From positions 7,325,207-7,389,206 of the forward strand of contig OZ234496.1 of NCBI GenBank assembly GCA_965153455.1: DNA of 64,000 nt, given 5' to 3'. The notes beneath the pieces are model-generated. The model was not told the origin of the DNA, ran no database searches, and worked only from the letters and a program-made list of their open reading frames with translations. The stretch comes from Sphagnum compactum (taxonomy: Eukaryota > Bryophyta > Sphagnopsida > Sphagnales). Position numbers and translations under genes: made by a program. How positions within the stretch are numbered: the stretch's first letter is position 1; each line of letters starts with the position of its first letter. This document shows positions 14,001-25,427 of this stretch, in pieces.

Positions 14001-14690
14001 TGAATTATGTCTACTTATTCAATTACCAAAATTTTACTTGTAGTTCGTTTGGATTATTCTTTGTAAACCACACAATGATGTTTATAACTTTGAAGGGTAG
14101 AAAATGATGTTTTCTAATTGGATTTCATTTTGAGATGAGACCCATGTAGTTCCTTATCTTATTATTGGATAATCACAAATATTTTAGTTGTATTAATATC
14201 ATGCGATGAATTCCTTAAGCTTTGCAAACTTGCAACCCAAGAACTTTCTTATTTTTCAAATCAAATGACACAATGTAATTTTTTTAATAAAAATTATGGA
14301 TCTTTAGTGATTGTTTTATTAGTACTTAGAAAACTAAGCTCTAAATTCTTCAAATCTTTTATGGTCTATATTCTGTCTTATTTTTTGACATTTTTTAGTC
14401 TTCAACTTTCAGTATTTATTATCTAGTGACCACTAAATATTAATTCATTTTTTGTATGTGATGTATATAATATTCAAATCAGCCTTCATCTTCATTTTAT
14501 TTTATTTTTGTGATCACTACCAAAATTTTCATACATTTGACATGTTGGCTACTAAGTTCAATTTGCAATTTCAAAATTTGTTTGAACTATTCAAATTACT
14601 TAAAGTTATTTTCAAACTTTTCTAAAGTCTAAAATTGATTAATACATGTTTTATCAACAAAACCTGACTTCTTAAACTTGACCCGCTTTG
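8060..14690. other. Unassigned intergenic DNA
   Basis: About 6.6 kb in which I recognise no gene. The part at about 8,430-10,300 is less AT-rich than its surroundings and has several open frames of 60-110 codons on both strands, none with a recognisable domain or a coherent exon structure. A poly-A run sits at 11,636-11,650. The remainder is AT-rich. Confidence 0.4.
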
Positions 14691-15757
14691 CTGGAAGACT
14701 TCCATGATGCAAATCCAATAGCTTTGAGCAGAATACAATTCCCCTTTACACCATGTTTGCTCTGTTAAGGACATTGATAGAATTAGGCAACAGTCTCAGG
14801 TTTAACAAGACTCATGTGGGACATGAAAAGCTTGAAAATTGTGCCTCCCGGGCACAACAACCTCCACTCAAGACCACAGATGTTGATTATCCAAAACAGA
14901 ACAAAGTTGCCTTCAAATGTTAAGGGCAGGCAAGTGAACAGAGGATCATTCTAGATCAAATATCCTTGTCAATCTTACCTGTTTGATGGTCCATCAAGAA
15001 CCAACAAATGAGGAGAGAACCTGGATATGTCAATATGAAGCTTGACTAGACACTTCTGGTCCTATATGCTTAACACCAGGAGCATGGCTCAGTGAAGAAC
15101 CAGAACTTCGCTTACTTTCCTCTTGATATCCTGCTGGCCACAAGGATTCTCCCCAAAGCTTGGGTAATTCTGCATCTCCCAGGGTTGAAATGTTGTTCTC
15201 CTGTCCTACTCACAGCTCAAGGGTTTACTTCTATGCCTGTTAGTTTGCAGAAATAATTGGCCTATCTTAGCATCAACCAATATCTCACTCCTCAGATATG
15301 GATAACAAAACAAATGACAGAATGGCATAACCATCTAAATAGTGAACCTGAGTCTACGAGTGCCAAGTTTCAGCATTCGCTGCTCAAAAAGAGAGGACCT
15401 TGTACTTGTCACACAGTGTAATTGAAACCATCTAAGCAAGCAACTCATTCCTCTCCTCACAGTAACAACATACTGAAGTATGATTGGAGACTTGAGCATT
15501 GCCTGCAAACTGCAAGAAAAACATGTGTACTCATTGCACCCCAGGGGATGCTTTGTTAGCAGGAAAAACCTTAGTGGGTCAAAATACCTGCAAGCAACAA
15601 CTCGACATTCTGGAAAAGCTATGAAAATTGGCAAATTCACAGCTGGTGTCATAAGAAAACAACAGGATATTAAAGGAAAAAAATTCACAACTTGGATTAT
15701 GCTAAACCTTAAGCTCTCTCATAGCCAGACTAACCTGGCTGAGAATTGTGTCACTTT
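14691..15757 (-). other. Downstream flank of the NUP50 copy
   Basis: This stretch follows the NUP50 stop codon on the minus strand and is less AT-rich than the surrounding DNA. It could hold the old 3' untranslated region. The minus-strand open frame at 15,335-15,688 has no recognisable domain. No polyadenylation signal was identified with confidence. Confidence 0.35.
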
Positions 15758-17172
15758 TCAAACCTCTGCAGTATCCCGCTTCACTCCTGTTTCAATATCT
15801 TCACTTAGTTGTTCACAGCCGCCTTCTACCAATCTATCCACAGCCTTAGGAGAGTTTTCTGGGGTCCTGGGTTCAGTGTTAGGTTCGCCTTTGTGGATCT
15901 GGACAGAGGCAAGAAAATTTGCTGCCATATCACTGTCCTTCATTCTCACAGCATATGTGGTGAGACCAACCTTAGCCTCCCCTGCACTGTTGGCACACAC
16001 AAATGTGACTCCCCGATTGTCGATCTTCGTGAGCTTCATATCTGGAAACAGGTTAGCATTCAAGAGTAGCCCTAAATTCCCTTGGGATCTCATGACCAAT
16101 CTTGGCCTTCTGTCTTTGTCTTCAGGCAAATTCAGACGTATGGCACCCCTCCCACACTCCTTCCATTCACCGCCAAGAAACTCAAAGAGCGAGGCATCAG
16201 CTGCAAAAACCGGTTTTTCTTTCTCTTCCCCCGTTTGTGAAGGAACTTCTTGGAGGACTAGCCCTCCCATATTTTGGGCCCCGAACCCTGGAGTGGCAGT
16301 TCTGGCAGCTTGAGATCCGAAAAGCTGGAACCAAGTCATGTTGCCATTTTTGTTGCCAAACACACTGGAGAGAGATGGGAAAGCCGTAGCTGCTGTCGTT
16401 GAGCTTGTGGAACCCACGAGTCCCGTTGCAAACCCTAACCCTGACCAAGAGGAAAAACCAAAAGAAGAAAATCCTGTTGATGTCTGTGTGCTCCCGAATG
16501 TGAAAGTTGATGAGGAGAATCCAGTCCCAAACGAGCCAGAAAAAGGATTTTTTGCAGAAGAAATCTACTGAAATGTTTCAGAACTTGAACCGACCGGCCC
16601 AACAGCACTTCCAACACTTGCCTTGCCATTCTCCCCTGTCTTGGCCAAAGCTTTTGACTGCTCTTCAAGGCCTAACCCTAACTTCTCCTCACCTGACACT
16701 TCAATGGCTACTGCATCATTTTTTGCCTCAAGATTGGCGTCTGTGGGAGGTTGATTGGATTTTTTCGCAGGTGCTTCAGTCTCATCTCCTTTTTCGCATC
16801 AATAGTCTCCAAAGGATCTGATGTCAGACCAGGCGCAGGCTGAGGCAACAGGCAGCACAAGACGAATAGATGCAAAAGGGGTCCCACCACCACCACCACC
16901 ACCCACTCCTCCACCTCCCACCGTAGTACCTGTATGCTGAACTTTCACAATCCATCGATTAGCAAGAACAGCGTCACTAGCCTCGTGAAAGTCCCACTCT
17001 CGACTGCTACCACATCTTCAAGATCTGGATCATCGTCTTTCAAAATTTGACACAACGCTGCACGCTTCTTCGAAGCCGTGTCAGGAGGATTACTTTCTTC
17101 TGCTGAAGATCCCACTTTATTTACTGATCACATTCTATAACTAGAGCTAGAAGGTAATTCCTCTACACCCAT
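15758..17172 (-). pseudogene. NUP50: Nucleoporin 50 (NUP50, RanBD1 family), disrupted copy
   Basis: NUP50 is a nuclear-pore protein that binds Ran and importin alpha. Read on the minus strand, one exon-like stretch covers most of the plant protein. An N-terminal part has the motif KKRAA and, after an acidic stretch, SGTF. A Gly-rich linker is followed by TPFASIRLV, then an acidic middle and an FG-rich region near 16,420-16,560. The RanBD1 domain is near 15,840-16,250, with the signature phrases LLLNANLFPDMKLT and GVTFVCANSAGE and a closing TPENSP motif, and a TGA lies at 15,758-15,760. Only the 3' part (16,564 to 15,758) is open throughout. Upstream are a TGA at 17,128-17,130 (14 codons after a possible ATG at 17,172), single-base shifts near 16,980, 16,825 and 16,795, and an in-frame TAG at 16,565-16,567. 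An uninterrupted protein is therefore impossible unless the sequence has errors. The shifts are not all in homopolymers, which favours true decay. Confidence 0.88.
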
Positions 17173-17312
17173 CACCTTCCTCTTTTCTGTATGATGGGAT
17201 GAGCACTCTCATCGCAATGAAGCAACAATAGCACAACTCTGAATTCCTAATTTGATTTCCCTCCCATCCAGAAACACGATGAACAGTTGATACAGTGAAA
17301 TCATAGACTCAC

Positions 17313-19387
17313 TTCTTGCACTTCATCCACATTGGTATTTCCAGTGCCTTCCATCACAGCTTGCAATGGAGACTCTCCAGTGTCTGCATATGTGCCATCC
17401 ACCTTGTCTTTTGGTGGTGGTGGCTCAGTGGTCGGTGTGGCATCTGCCCAAAGAAGAGGTAACTTTGTAGTCTACTCTGATCCCCATTCATGTTCTTTTC
17501 ACAGCACCTCCAATGGTCATTGCAAGCAATACACACTGCCCTTCACAATGCTTGGAGAAACTTGTTGCTGGAACTTTTGCCAAACCCACAGAAGCACAGA
17601 CAGGAGAAATTTTCTTCAATGACACCTGACAGTCACCTCAAGCTTTTGAATTCAAGTACTCACATAAAAGCTGCCTCAGCAAACTTACCTCAATAGTGAT
17701 GGGCTGTGCAGGACCTATGCCAAAATTGTCCAACCTACGGACACTATTGTAGTGTTCTCCATCGTGATATGACCTGCCAATCATCCCCATGTATCTGAAG
17801 GTGAACTCTGATCATAATTCACTATCCAAATACCAGGGACAACATCCCAGAACAAAGATGCCAATGAGGTAATTCTGAAACTGACAAGCAGTGACTTTAT
17901 CATGACAGCATCTCTGCACACAAACCATTGATTCTGGAACATGATGATGTAAAACTTCTTTGTGGCTTGCATATAAATGAGTACTTCTTGTGCTTGATAA
18001 TGCCATGCTGAAGCTTCAAAAGATAACAACAGGTATACTGGTGGGCATTGGAGCTTACAGGTGAAGAGTGCATGCATCTGCACTCTCAAAATTGAGAATT
18101 TGCCACCGGGGAGTCATGAGCTGCAAGCTGACAAAGAAAAGACGTGATTCTTGCAGCAATTCAAATAAGATAATGAGTTTGGAACCCACTTGTGAAAATG
18201 AGGATAATCAAAAGGACTGTCAACAGAGATGGGAAGAGTGGTATACAAACCTGCATATTATGCAAGATTTGTATGTGACTACTTTACTGCATGTCTGGCC
18301 AATGACCAACTGTGTTTGTGACAAAGAGGTTCCAGTACCTGATGAATACAGATGTTCCAATGAGTCACTAATGATGTGGCCTGCAGTTCCATATGGCCAG
18401 CACAAGTACCATCATCCTGCATGGTCTTGCACTCTTCATCAAAGGGAACTTCATCTTCGACAAAGGGTTCAAATTCTTCCTTGTAGTCCTGCATGCATTC
18501 ACTTACTAATTCAGACGACTCTAGGAATTTCTGCAATCCCCAGCATACTGGGGTTGATAAACAAAGACATTGACCAATCAGGGAGGCTGCTTGTGCATCT
18601 GATCGAATCTTCAGAGCACCAAAAGGCAGCATCAGTAAACTAATCCATAAAAAGCACAATGTCTGGCACCCAATTAACAATCTACTAATGATCTTGGATA
18701 TCCTTGAAGTACATAGGTCAAAGATTTTACAAAATACCTGAATATAGTCCACTGCTAAATGCCGGCACTTGCCATGTGCCCCCTCATTTCCTTCAAGTTG
18801 ATCTGCAACAGCTCTCCATTGTGGCAACAAATTGCAATATGATTATCAAAACAAATCCTCCAAAAAACTAGAGGTGATGGGTTGACAACGCTGTTTGAAT
18901 GTCATATGAGCACAGTGCTCCTGTCCCTTCTGGAAAGGGAAGGATAATCCTCTGAGTCACCTTTGCAAGAATACCCAAATGTCAAAAGGGAATGCCCAAA
19001 TCTTTTGCTGGACAGTAACAGATTCAATCAGACATAGAAACAGTGTGGAGAATGTGCAAGGACTTGGCATGCATTCATATGGTACAAGCAGGACAGACAA
19101 TTCTTTAAAGATTCTGGTGTATTTTCAACCCAGTTGCACCATAGTACAGTGCACATAAGTTACAACCACAATACCTCCCATTGCAAAGTTTTTCATTAAC
19201 AGCTTTACCATACAATCTGTCAAACCTCATGACCATCAAGAACCAACAATTATCATTTGAGACTGATGGTGGAGAGTGACAAGTACCTGTAGAAACAATT
19301 GCCATCAGCTGTAACAGGATGTATCTTCAGACGCAGCAAACTTAGCTGCTCATTCAAATTTGTAATGTCTGGTGCCTTAAATTTGTC
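17313..19387 (-). CDS. OTU7: OTU-family cysteine protease (OTU7-type deubiquitinase), multi-exon, C-terminus broken
   Basis: Minus-strand exons read by splice sites and homology: 19,387-19,287, 18,813-18,738, 18,488-18,339, 18,120-18,059 and 17,773-17,689. All have AG acceptors and GT donors and join in phase with no stop. The joined protein carries the OTU catalytic Cys motif TADGNCFYR, then AVADQLEGNE, EFEPFVEDEVPFDE, GHMELQATSLVTHWNICIH, a TPRW motif and the catalytic His motif LSYHDGEHYNSVR. These are hallmarks of the plant OTU/SEC-C family, which removes ubiquitin from substrates. A sixth exon, 17,625-17,313, seems to encode the UBA-like and acidic tail (VPATS, MNGD, ESPLQAVMEGTGN) but changes frame at least twice. 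No first exon with a start codon was found upstream of 19,387, and no SEC-C exon was found before NUP50 begins at 17,172. The catalytic half is thus intact, but the gene is probably degenerating or truncated. Confidence 0.8.
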
Positions 19388-20255
19388 CTGCAGCTAAAAC
19401 AAGGGTGCCATCAATCAGAAGGCTGCCACTATCAGTTTTAGGTGGACAACCTGCAGTTGTTCTTTACCTTAAAAACAAGTGATAACTCTCAGATTATTAT
19501 TCCTTCACCACAAAAGAAGAAACACATTGGTGTCATCAGCACTGCAGTTCTCATAACACCCCATAATCAGAGCATGCACCCTCTGAGCTCACTCACATGG
19601 CTTACTGCATTGAAGTATTCCTAACAGACTTCTGGCAAGAATGAAGAAACTGCAAATGAAAAGTGGGGTACATGCATGCGGTCTCTGCATATCCAGATCT
19701 TTTTGCATCTTGTGAGTTCCAGCAGCCACAATACTGGAAAGTAATGAAAACTCTTTTGAACTTCATTCCTTGAACCATCAACACTGACGAAAGGCTCAAA
19801 GGACACTGCTAGTATTTGGTCTTAACACGAAGACTTGCATACAATAGGCCAGATTGTGGATGTGAACCTCACGGTGTTGCAACATGAATCTCATTCGGCC
19901 GAATTAGGTCTATACCATTGCACATCTTTTGCTGTAAACCCACTAAAGATTTGATCAAGAAGCCAAACACAACAACCAAGAATCTGCTCAGATTGCAAAA
20001 TTGCTGGTGTGGCAAGTTTAAAATCCCTTCATCCTAAAAAAGACCTCATGAATGGATGTGAAATATAAGAAGACCCATCTATTCAGAGACACCATATCTA
20101 GCTACTGCAATGGCTGCAATGGAGGAAATCCCCAGATACGAAAAAAATGAAAAAACCATAAAAGGCCAAAAAGCAACAGCAAATTGGGAAAACCCAAGAA
20201 GAACACATGCCTCAATCAACTCCAAGTGCTGCTGCCTGCAGAATTCCACTCTGTG
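19388..20255 (-). other. Intron or 5' region of the OTU gene
   Basis: The acceptor for the first recognised OTU exon (CTGCAG at 19,388-19,393) ends this stretch, so an intron must lie here if the gene was once complete. I could not find a first coding exon: minus-strand frames here are short and have no Lys-rich start as expected from relatives. Confidence 0.4.
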
Positions 20256-20493
20256 CAATTCTCCAATTAGCTCAACTAAAAATTCTTTCTCCACTTCTCA
20301 CCCTAAAAATAGATTTTTTTTAAAAATTCCCCCCCCCCCCCCCCCCCCATAAATGAAGATCCCTAAACTACCAATTCTCCAACTAGCTCAATTACAAATT
20401 CTTTCTCCACTTCTCACCATAAAATAAATATTAAAAAATTAGAGAGAAAAAAAACCCTCCTCCACATATGTTATGAAGACACCTAAACTACCA
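20256..20493. repeat. Tandem repeat, unit about 117 bp, about two copies, with a poly-C tract
   Basis: The phrase CAATTCTCCAATTAGCTCAA at 20,256 returns with two changes at 20,372, and GAAG followed by CCTAAACTACCA at 20,356 returns at 20,475, giving spacings of 116 and 119 bp. A run of 20 C sits at 20,329-20,348 in the first unit. Confidence 0.7.
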
Positions 20494-20685
20494 CAGAGAG
20501 AGACAGAGAGAGATCAACAGAGTAGTACTCTTGTATTTGCGAGAGACGAAGAGCATACCTTGTGCCTGCGTCTGGTATGGTTGAGACCTGTCTTGAGACC
20601 CATTCGCATCCACAATTCCTTGATAATACCCACTCGCCCAACCTCTCTTGAACTCTTCACTTCGACCCACCACCTCTTGTGTCTC

Positions 20686-20688
<3 letters not shown>

Positions 20689-20720
<32 letters not shown>
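20689..20720. repeat. (TG)16 microsatellite
   Basis: Sixteen uninterrupted TG units. The frames reading through it give artificial His-Thr or Cys-Val repeats and are not genes. Confidence 0.98.
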
Positions 20721-20722
<2 letters not shown>

Positions 20723-20738
20723 CTTTGCGATTTGCGAG

Positions 20739-20842
20739 TTGGGTGTTGCGTGTACACAATTCTGGTTTGCGCTCTCTTTGGATTTGTGACTTGGGTGTTT
20801 CGTGTGCACAATTTCGGTTTGCGCTCTTGCGGGTGTTGTCTG
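20739..20842. repeat. 52-bp tandem duplication
   Basis: TTGGGTGTTGCGTGTACACA at 20,739 returns as TTGGGTGTTTCGTGTGCACA at 20,791, and each is followed by a GGTTTGCGCTCT phrase. The spacing is 52 bp. Confidence 0.85.
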
Positions 20843-21130
20843 TGTGAATGGAGTGGGCAATGTTTGCCTCCCGCAGTGATGACTACGCGAAGGCAGGCAA
20901 GAGGATGGAGCGGCGACGCGTGTATGCGCCATGTGGGTAACGCAAGGAACGCCGGCTGGAAGAAACCAAGTGCGATACTTCGCAACCCCAACAGCAGCCC
21001 ACTACGTAACTGCGTGGTTCTGGATTGCAGCGCGCGGCAACTGTGCGCTGGTCCACGTGTTGTAACTTGTTTTATTTATCCCGCCGAGAGGATGCCGCTA
21101 CGGCCGCTGGAGGCCCACTTAGCTTAACTG

Positions 21131-21542
21131 GACCTGCTAAGTCCCGAATTCTTCCAATCAGGGCTGTTTTCAAATTCCTTGAGTAGTAGGTCACTGGCTC
21201 GATCCACAGCATTAAATGGGGACTGTCCTAAGTGGGCTGTTGTCTTTTTTACAAAAGTGCTGCTACATATGGCGACCTAGAAAGTGCCTACGTCTAGATG
21301 TGGCTAATTTAATTATTTTTATTTCGAGAAATGGAGAGAAAAAATTCTCTAAATTTCTCTTTAATTTATTTTTCTCTTTTTCTTTTTTTTCTGGAAACAT
21401 TTCGCCAATTTGTAGCAAAAATCCCCCCCCCCCAAAAAAAAAACCCCCACTGATTTAATTTCCAATATGCCGCTGATTTAATTTCCTATATGTTCATTTT
21501 GTGAAAGTGATTTTGCCATATATTTTGCCCCCCTTGCAATAA
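21131..21542. other. Unassigned stretch upstream of segment D2
   Basis: No gene is recognised. A run of C followed by a run of A (21,423-21,442) lies before the start of segment D2. Confidence 0.4.
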
Positions 21543-21770
21543 GAATTAGTTGTGTTTTTATTTTAGCCCCATTTTAAAAACTTTTGGGTGTGTTAATTAA
21601 TTAGTGAACAAAGGTGATAAATAAAAATTCCAATCAATTATCCACAAATACACATGTTGACTTGAAATTCTTTAACTTATTTAATAACAAAGAAAAGAAG
21701 ATGACACATTGTGGTCCATTCTTAAACCCCAAAAAATTTAGAAAAATAATCCATGTGAATCTATCTCAAA

Positions 21771-21911
21771 AGGAACATTGTGGCAAGTTCGACATTTCAA
21801 TGTTGAATAATTATTTTATTTTGAAGATTTTGTGTCAAAAAAACATCCATGATTTAAAATTTATAAAAAAATTCTTCCCTAAAATTAGTGTTGAACTTGC
21901 CATGGTACTAC
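21771..21911. mobile_element. MITE-like element (shortened copy, counterpart of 4,597-4,801)
   Basis: The left end GTGGCAAGTTCGACAT and right end GAACTTGCCATGGTACTA are inverted relatives of element 1, but the interior is about 65 bp shorter, consistent with an internal deletion after the D duplication. Confidence 0.65.
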
Positions 21912-23106
21912 CCACATATCTTTTATGACACTTGAAATATCATGATGTTTGGTTAGTTCATAGATTTCCATTTCCAACTTACATATAAAACATTCACAGA
22001 TTGTTCTCAAACTTTGTTGAACCACATCTATGAATCTTTCTCATTTAATATCATCACAAAATGAGAGAGAGAGTTTCATACTTACCAAACCTTGTATTCC
22101 AACCAAAAACCTTAAAATAAGAATTAAGAAAGTTCTTCAAACTAATACTATGAAAACTTAGAAATTGACTATAATACATACATACATACACAATACACCT
22201 AATGATATGTTTGATATGTTAATAATAGATAGTCATGATCTTATATTTGAATTATATGTAACCCAGGTTACAATTGAACATGAGTTTACAATGGAAAGCA
22301 AGGTACAAATATCACAAAACTAAATGAAAAAGTAGAAAGAAGTTCAATGCACTTATCATGTTGTTTTGGATATTGATTTATATAGTATCTAAAGATGAAA
22401 GCATGCACCACTTTGGTTCTCACTTGTTCTTTGTTTCAACTTTGGAGATCAATTCTTATCTTCCCCTTCACCAAGAATTGAGAACAAGGCAAAATGTTTA
22501 CCCTATATGTCCCAAGGGTCATTTTTATGTGTTGATCTGTTTTAACCACAAGCTTGGTCAATTCCTTGAATTGATGTTTCATTATTAAATTGCACCCCAT
22601 TGGTTTTCCATTTTTCACATTTGCCCCGAGTTTTGCAAGGTTTGGTATTTGGTTAAACCTTGCAAATGAAGGAAACATTGTGTTTGTTTTTCAGGTCTTT
22701 GTACTCTTCATACTAAAGGATTCAAAAATGTTTTAGTGCTTCATATTGGACTAATTTGCAAGGTGAAGCACATTGCAATCTTTTCAATTCCATGTAGCCT
22801 AGTGCCTTTAGTTGATCAATTTCCCTTCAATTTTTGGGTTTGGAGTTTATCACTCAAAAAGACATTGTTGTCATTAATAATTGATTCTCTACAAATCTAA
22901 AATTTGAAAATTTGATAGTATCAGATGCTACTCACACGAAATGTAAATATTCATGTTCACATTGTTTTGTGTAAGTGTACCAACTATTTTGAGGCATTTC
23001 CTAATGGGTTCCATTATTTGAAAGGAATTACTCCATACCTATTGTTAAGTGGTTTGATACACCAATGATGAAGATGTTTCGGGTGAAGAATTTATTGTGA
23101 AATATA

Positions 23107-23319
23107 TATCATGGTACCTTGGCAAGTTCAACAATTTAGTGTTGAATAATTATTTTATTTCGAAAATTTCATGTTGAAAAGTAAAACATTTCAGAATATT
23201 AAAAAATTCACTATTTCTTTCACAACTTTTTCTTCAAAAAAGCTTTTATTTTTATTTTTTAATTTCAACATTTCTTAAGATAATATAATTGGTGCCAAAG
23301 TTGCCATGGTACTATGGTA
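23107..23319. mobile_element. MITE-like element (counterpart of 6,045-6,255)
   Basis: Termini TATCATGGTACCTTGGCAAG and, reverse-complemented, TACCATAGTACCATGGCAAC frame 213 bp with the family phrase TGTTGAATAATTATTTTATT. It lies at the position in D2 equivalent to that of element 2 in D1. Confidence 0.75.
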
Positions 23320-25427
23320 AACAAATATCTAGGCGATACACAATGATTTTAAATTATACTTGATTATTAATTAGATTTTTTTTTCGAAGTTTAAATGTTA
23401 TAGAGTAGAATGGAATGAATTTCAGCAAGATAACAGGCCCATAACTTACTTGGTATGGATCTTAGAAAGGATCACATATTGATCAATTTAATAATTTACC
23501 CTATGTCCAATGCTACCAAATTTTGTCTTTTTAACCATCTTTCATATTATTTTTCATGTTGATCTTGTTATTTTTTATTTCTTTTGAACAACAAAAAAAA
23601 GACACCAAACCAAAACAAATTATGCTAGCAACATTTCAACAAAGAAAATTAAACACCATGGAGCTACACTAGTTACATTGATAGAGTAGGTCCATTTTTT
23701 GTGTTTTGTGTCATTTTTAATTGTTTTTATTTAAATTTGACATTCACTATTAAAGATTTGTATACCTTCTAAATTCATGGATGGGGATGGGTTTGGTACA
23801 ACAAGATTCAATATTGCAATTGATAGAATTTTTGGTTTGGTTAAGAACTTCTTAACCAGTTTAAATAAACACATAGTCTAAATAAATTCATTTGGAATAT
23901 TTTGTAAGTAGTTATCCACAACCAATTCAATTTTGTTCTCACATTCACCATAAAGTTGGGTGTGTCTTTGGCTATTCAGTTTCTTGCCATTTTCGTGGGG
24001 TTTGTTGTATTATAACAAAGCAAATATTTTTTCATTATTTTATATTTTTTACACCCACTTTGTGATGGGGGTTTAAATTATTTTGAAGGTTTCCATTAAA
24101 AAAGGATGTGAATTAATTGTTAGCCAACAGTGAATTAATTATTGTTAGCCAACAGTGAATTAATTATTTTCATCATGGCTAGATAGTTTTATAAGTTGCC
24201 TTAGGCTAAGGGCCACTTTAGATGAGGATCCAAGGTCTAGGGTCCAATGAAATAGAACAATCCTATTGGTTGATCCCCATAAAATGGACCCATGACCTTT
24301 AGATGAAAGATGAAGACCAAAAAGTGACAAATCAAGGCTAAACCTACATGGCAACATTTTGGAGGGAAAATCAATTGGTTCAAACCAAAAAAGAAAAAGA
24401 AAAAAGGGAGAGTTCATGATTTGAAGAACCAAGATGCAAGCTAGCGTCCAAGGCAAGGTCCAACTCAAGGATTCCATTTGCTTCACGTAAGTCCGAGTTG
24501 GTTCCTAGGAATTTCGACCTTAGAAGTACCCCATCTAAAGTGGGCTTAAGTTTGGTCTTTCAAAAGATGTCTAAACTAGTTTGATAAAGATATTGAATCC
24601 AATAAGTGTTCCAATGTAGATTTTCTATTCATTTTTCCTATGAATCCAATAAGTGTTCCATGTAGGTTTGAATGAAAACATTTGATGAAAAGGAGGATAA
24701 CTAGGTATGTCCCCATCATTCATGATCTTGTCATTAGTCTACACCAAAAATGTTAAAGAACATAAGTAGGCATAGAAATTCTTGGTAGCAAATGAGGTGA
24801 GCCAACAATGATTTGTTTTTCATTTAAGGAAGTGGGGGGGGGAGGGGGAGGTTGTTGGATTTTTTAATGCCCAATTTGTTCTCACCAAGTTCCCATCACG
24901 TTCCCAAAAACGTTCTCAGCATGTTCCTCAAGTTGTATAAGTATAACTTATCATATGCACAAATCATGTGTACTTATACATGCACCCAAAGTGTTCATCA
25001 TAACCTTTCAATATAACCTCACTTTGTCTCATATGTTTTGTTCACCATTGTCCTCTCGGAACCTATATAGATTGGGCAAATATTTAGACTTATATAATTC
25101 TATGTTTGGAGTGGGTACTTCTAGTTTTAAAACTTTAGTCTAAATACTAGTTCTATGTTGGGGAGTTTTCAATGTTTGAGAATTTGTGTGTGATAGGCCA
25201 ATCAAAGAGACTCATTGAAAAAACATTTTGAACTTGAAAGGCAACCCGAACAAATTAATATGAAGCATGCACTAGTCCCATAGTTTTTGCCTTGCCATTA
25301 ACATAGGTCAAAAGTGGCAAAGAACAAAGGGCTTGATTAAATTTTTTTGTGGTGTGCCAATCAATGATACCCATAAAAAAAGGAAATTTTTTTTGGGGGT
25401 CACATAATTAATTAATATGAGTTGCAT

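Larger units (their letters stand above)
20500..21130 (-). promoter_or_regulatory. GC-richer region, possible promoter and 5' leader of the minus-strand genes
   Basis: This is the most CpG-rich stretch of the window, especially 20,860-21,120. It lies upstream of the OTU/NUP50 genes on their coding strand. Position and composition suggest a promoter or first noncoding exon. I cannot identify a transcription start or a convincing TATA box. It contains the (TG)16 tract and a 52-bp tandem duplication. Confidence 0.35.
21543..24691. repeat. Segment D2, left part (homologous to D1 4,367-7,240)
   Basis: This is collinear with D1 in the same orientation, from TTGTGTTTTTATTTTAGCCC through TGAAAACATTTGATGAAAAG. 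The homology stops at about 24,691 and resumes at 29,581. A 27-bp phrase containing GTTAGCCAACAGTGAATTAA is duplicated at about 24,118-24,170. An extra block of about 270 bp relative to D1 lies near 23,795-24,070. Confidence 0.8.

Noticed and set aside
15480-16313. Plus-strand open frame of 277 codons, one of the longest in the window
   Set aside because: It lies opposite the open RanBD1 half of NUP50 on the minus strand. The minus-strand translation matches a known domain and this one matches nothing, so it is a shadow frame.
18068-18643. Plus-strand open frame of 191 codons
   Set aside because: It overlaps OTU exons read on the minus strand, which have splice sites and catalytic motifs. 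The plus frame has no recognisable domain.
18279-18830. Minus-strand open frame of 183 codons as a single protein
   Set aside because: It joins two OTU exons through an intron by chance. The GT donor at 18,737 and AG acceptor at 18,489 show that the middle is not coding.
20488-20991. Minus-strand frame of 167 codons with a His-Thr repeat
   Set aside because: It is driven by the (TG)16 tract and CpG-rich DNA. There is no domain and no support as a gene.
24830-24935. Possible reverse-complement relative of the GGAACAACTTGAGGAACGTA block of copy A (2,484)
   Set aside because: Only a 13-bp phrase (GTTCCTCAAGTTG) matches well. The rest is too diverged to claim homology by eye.
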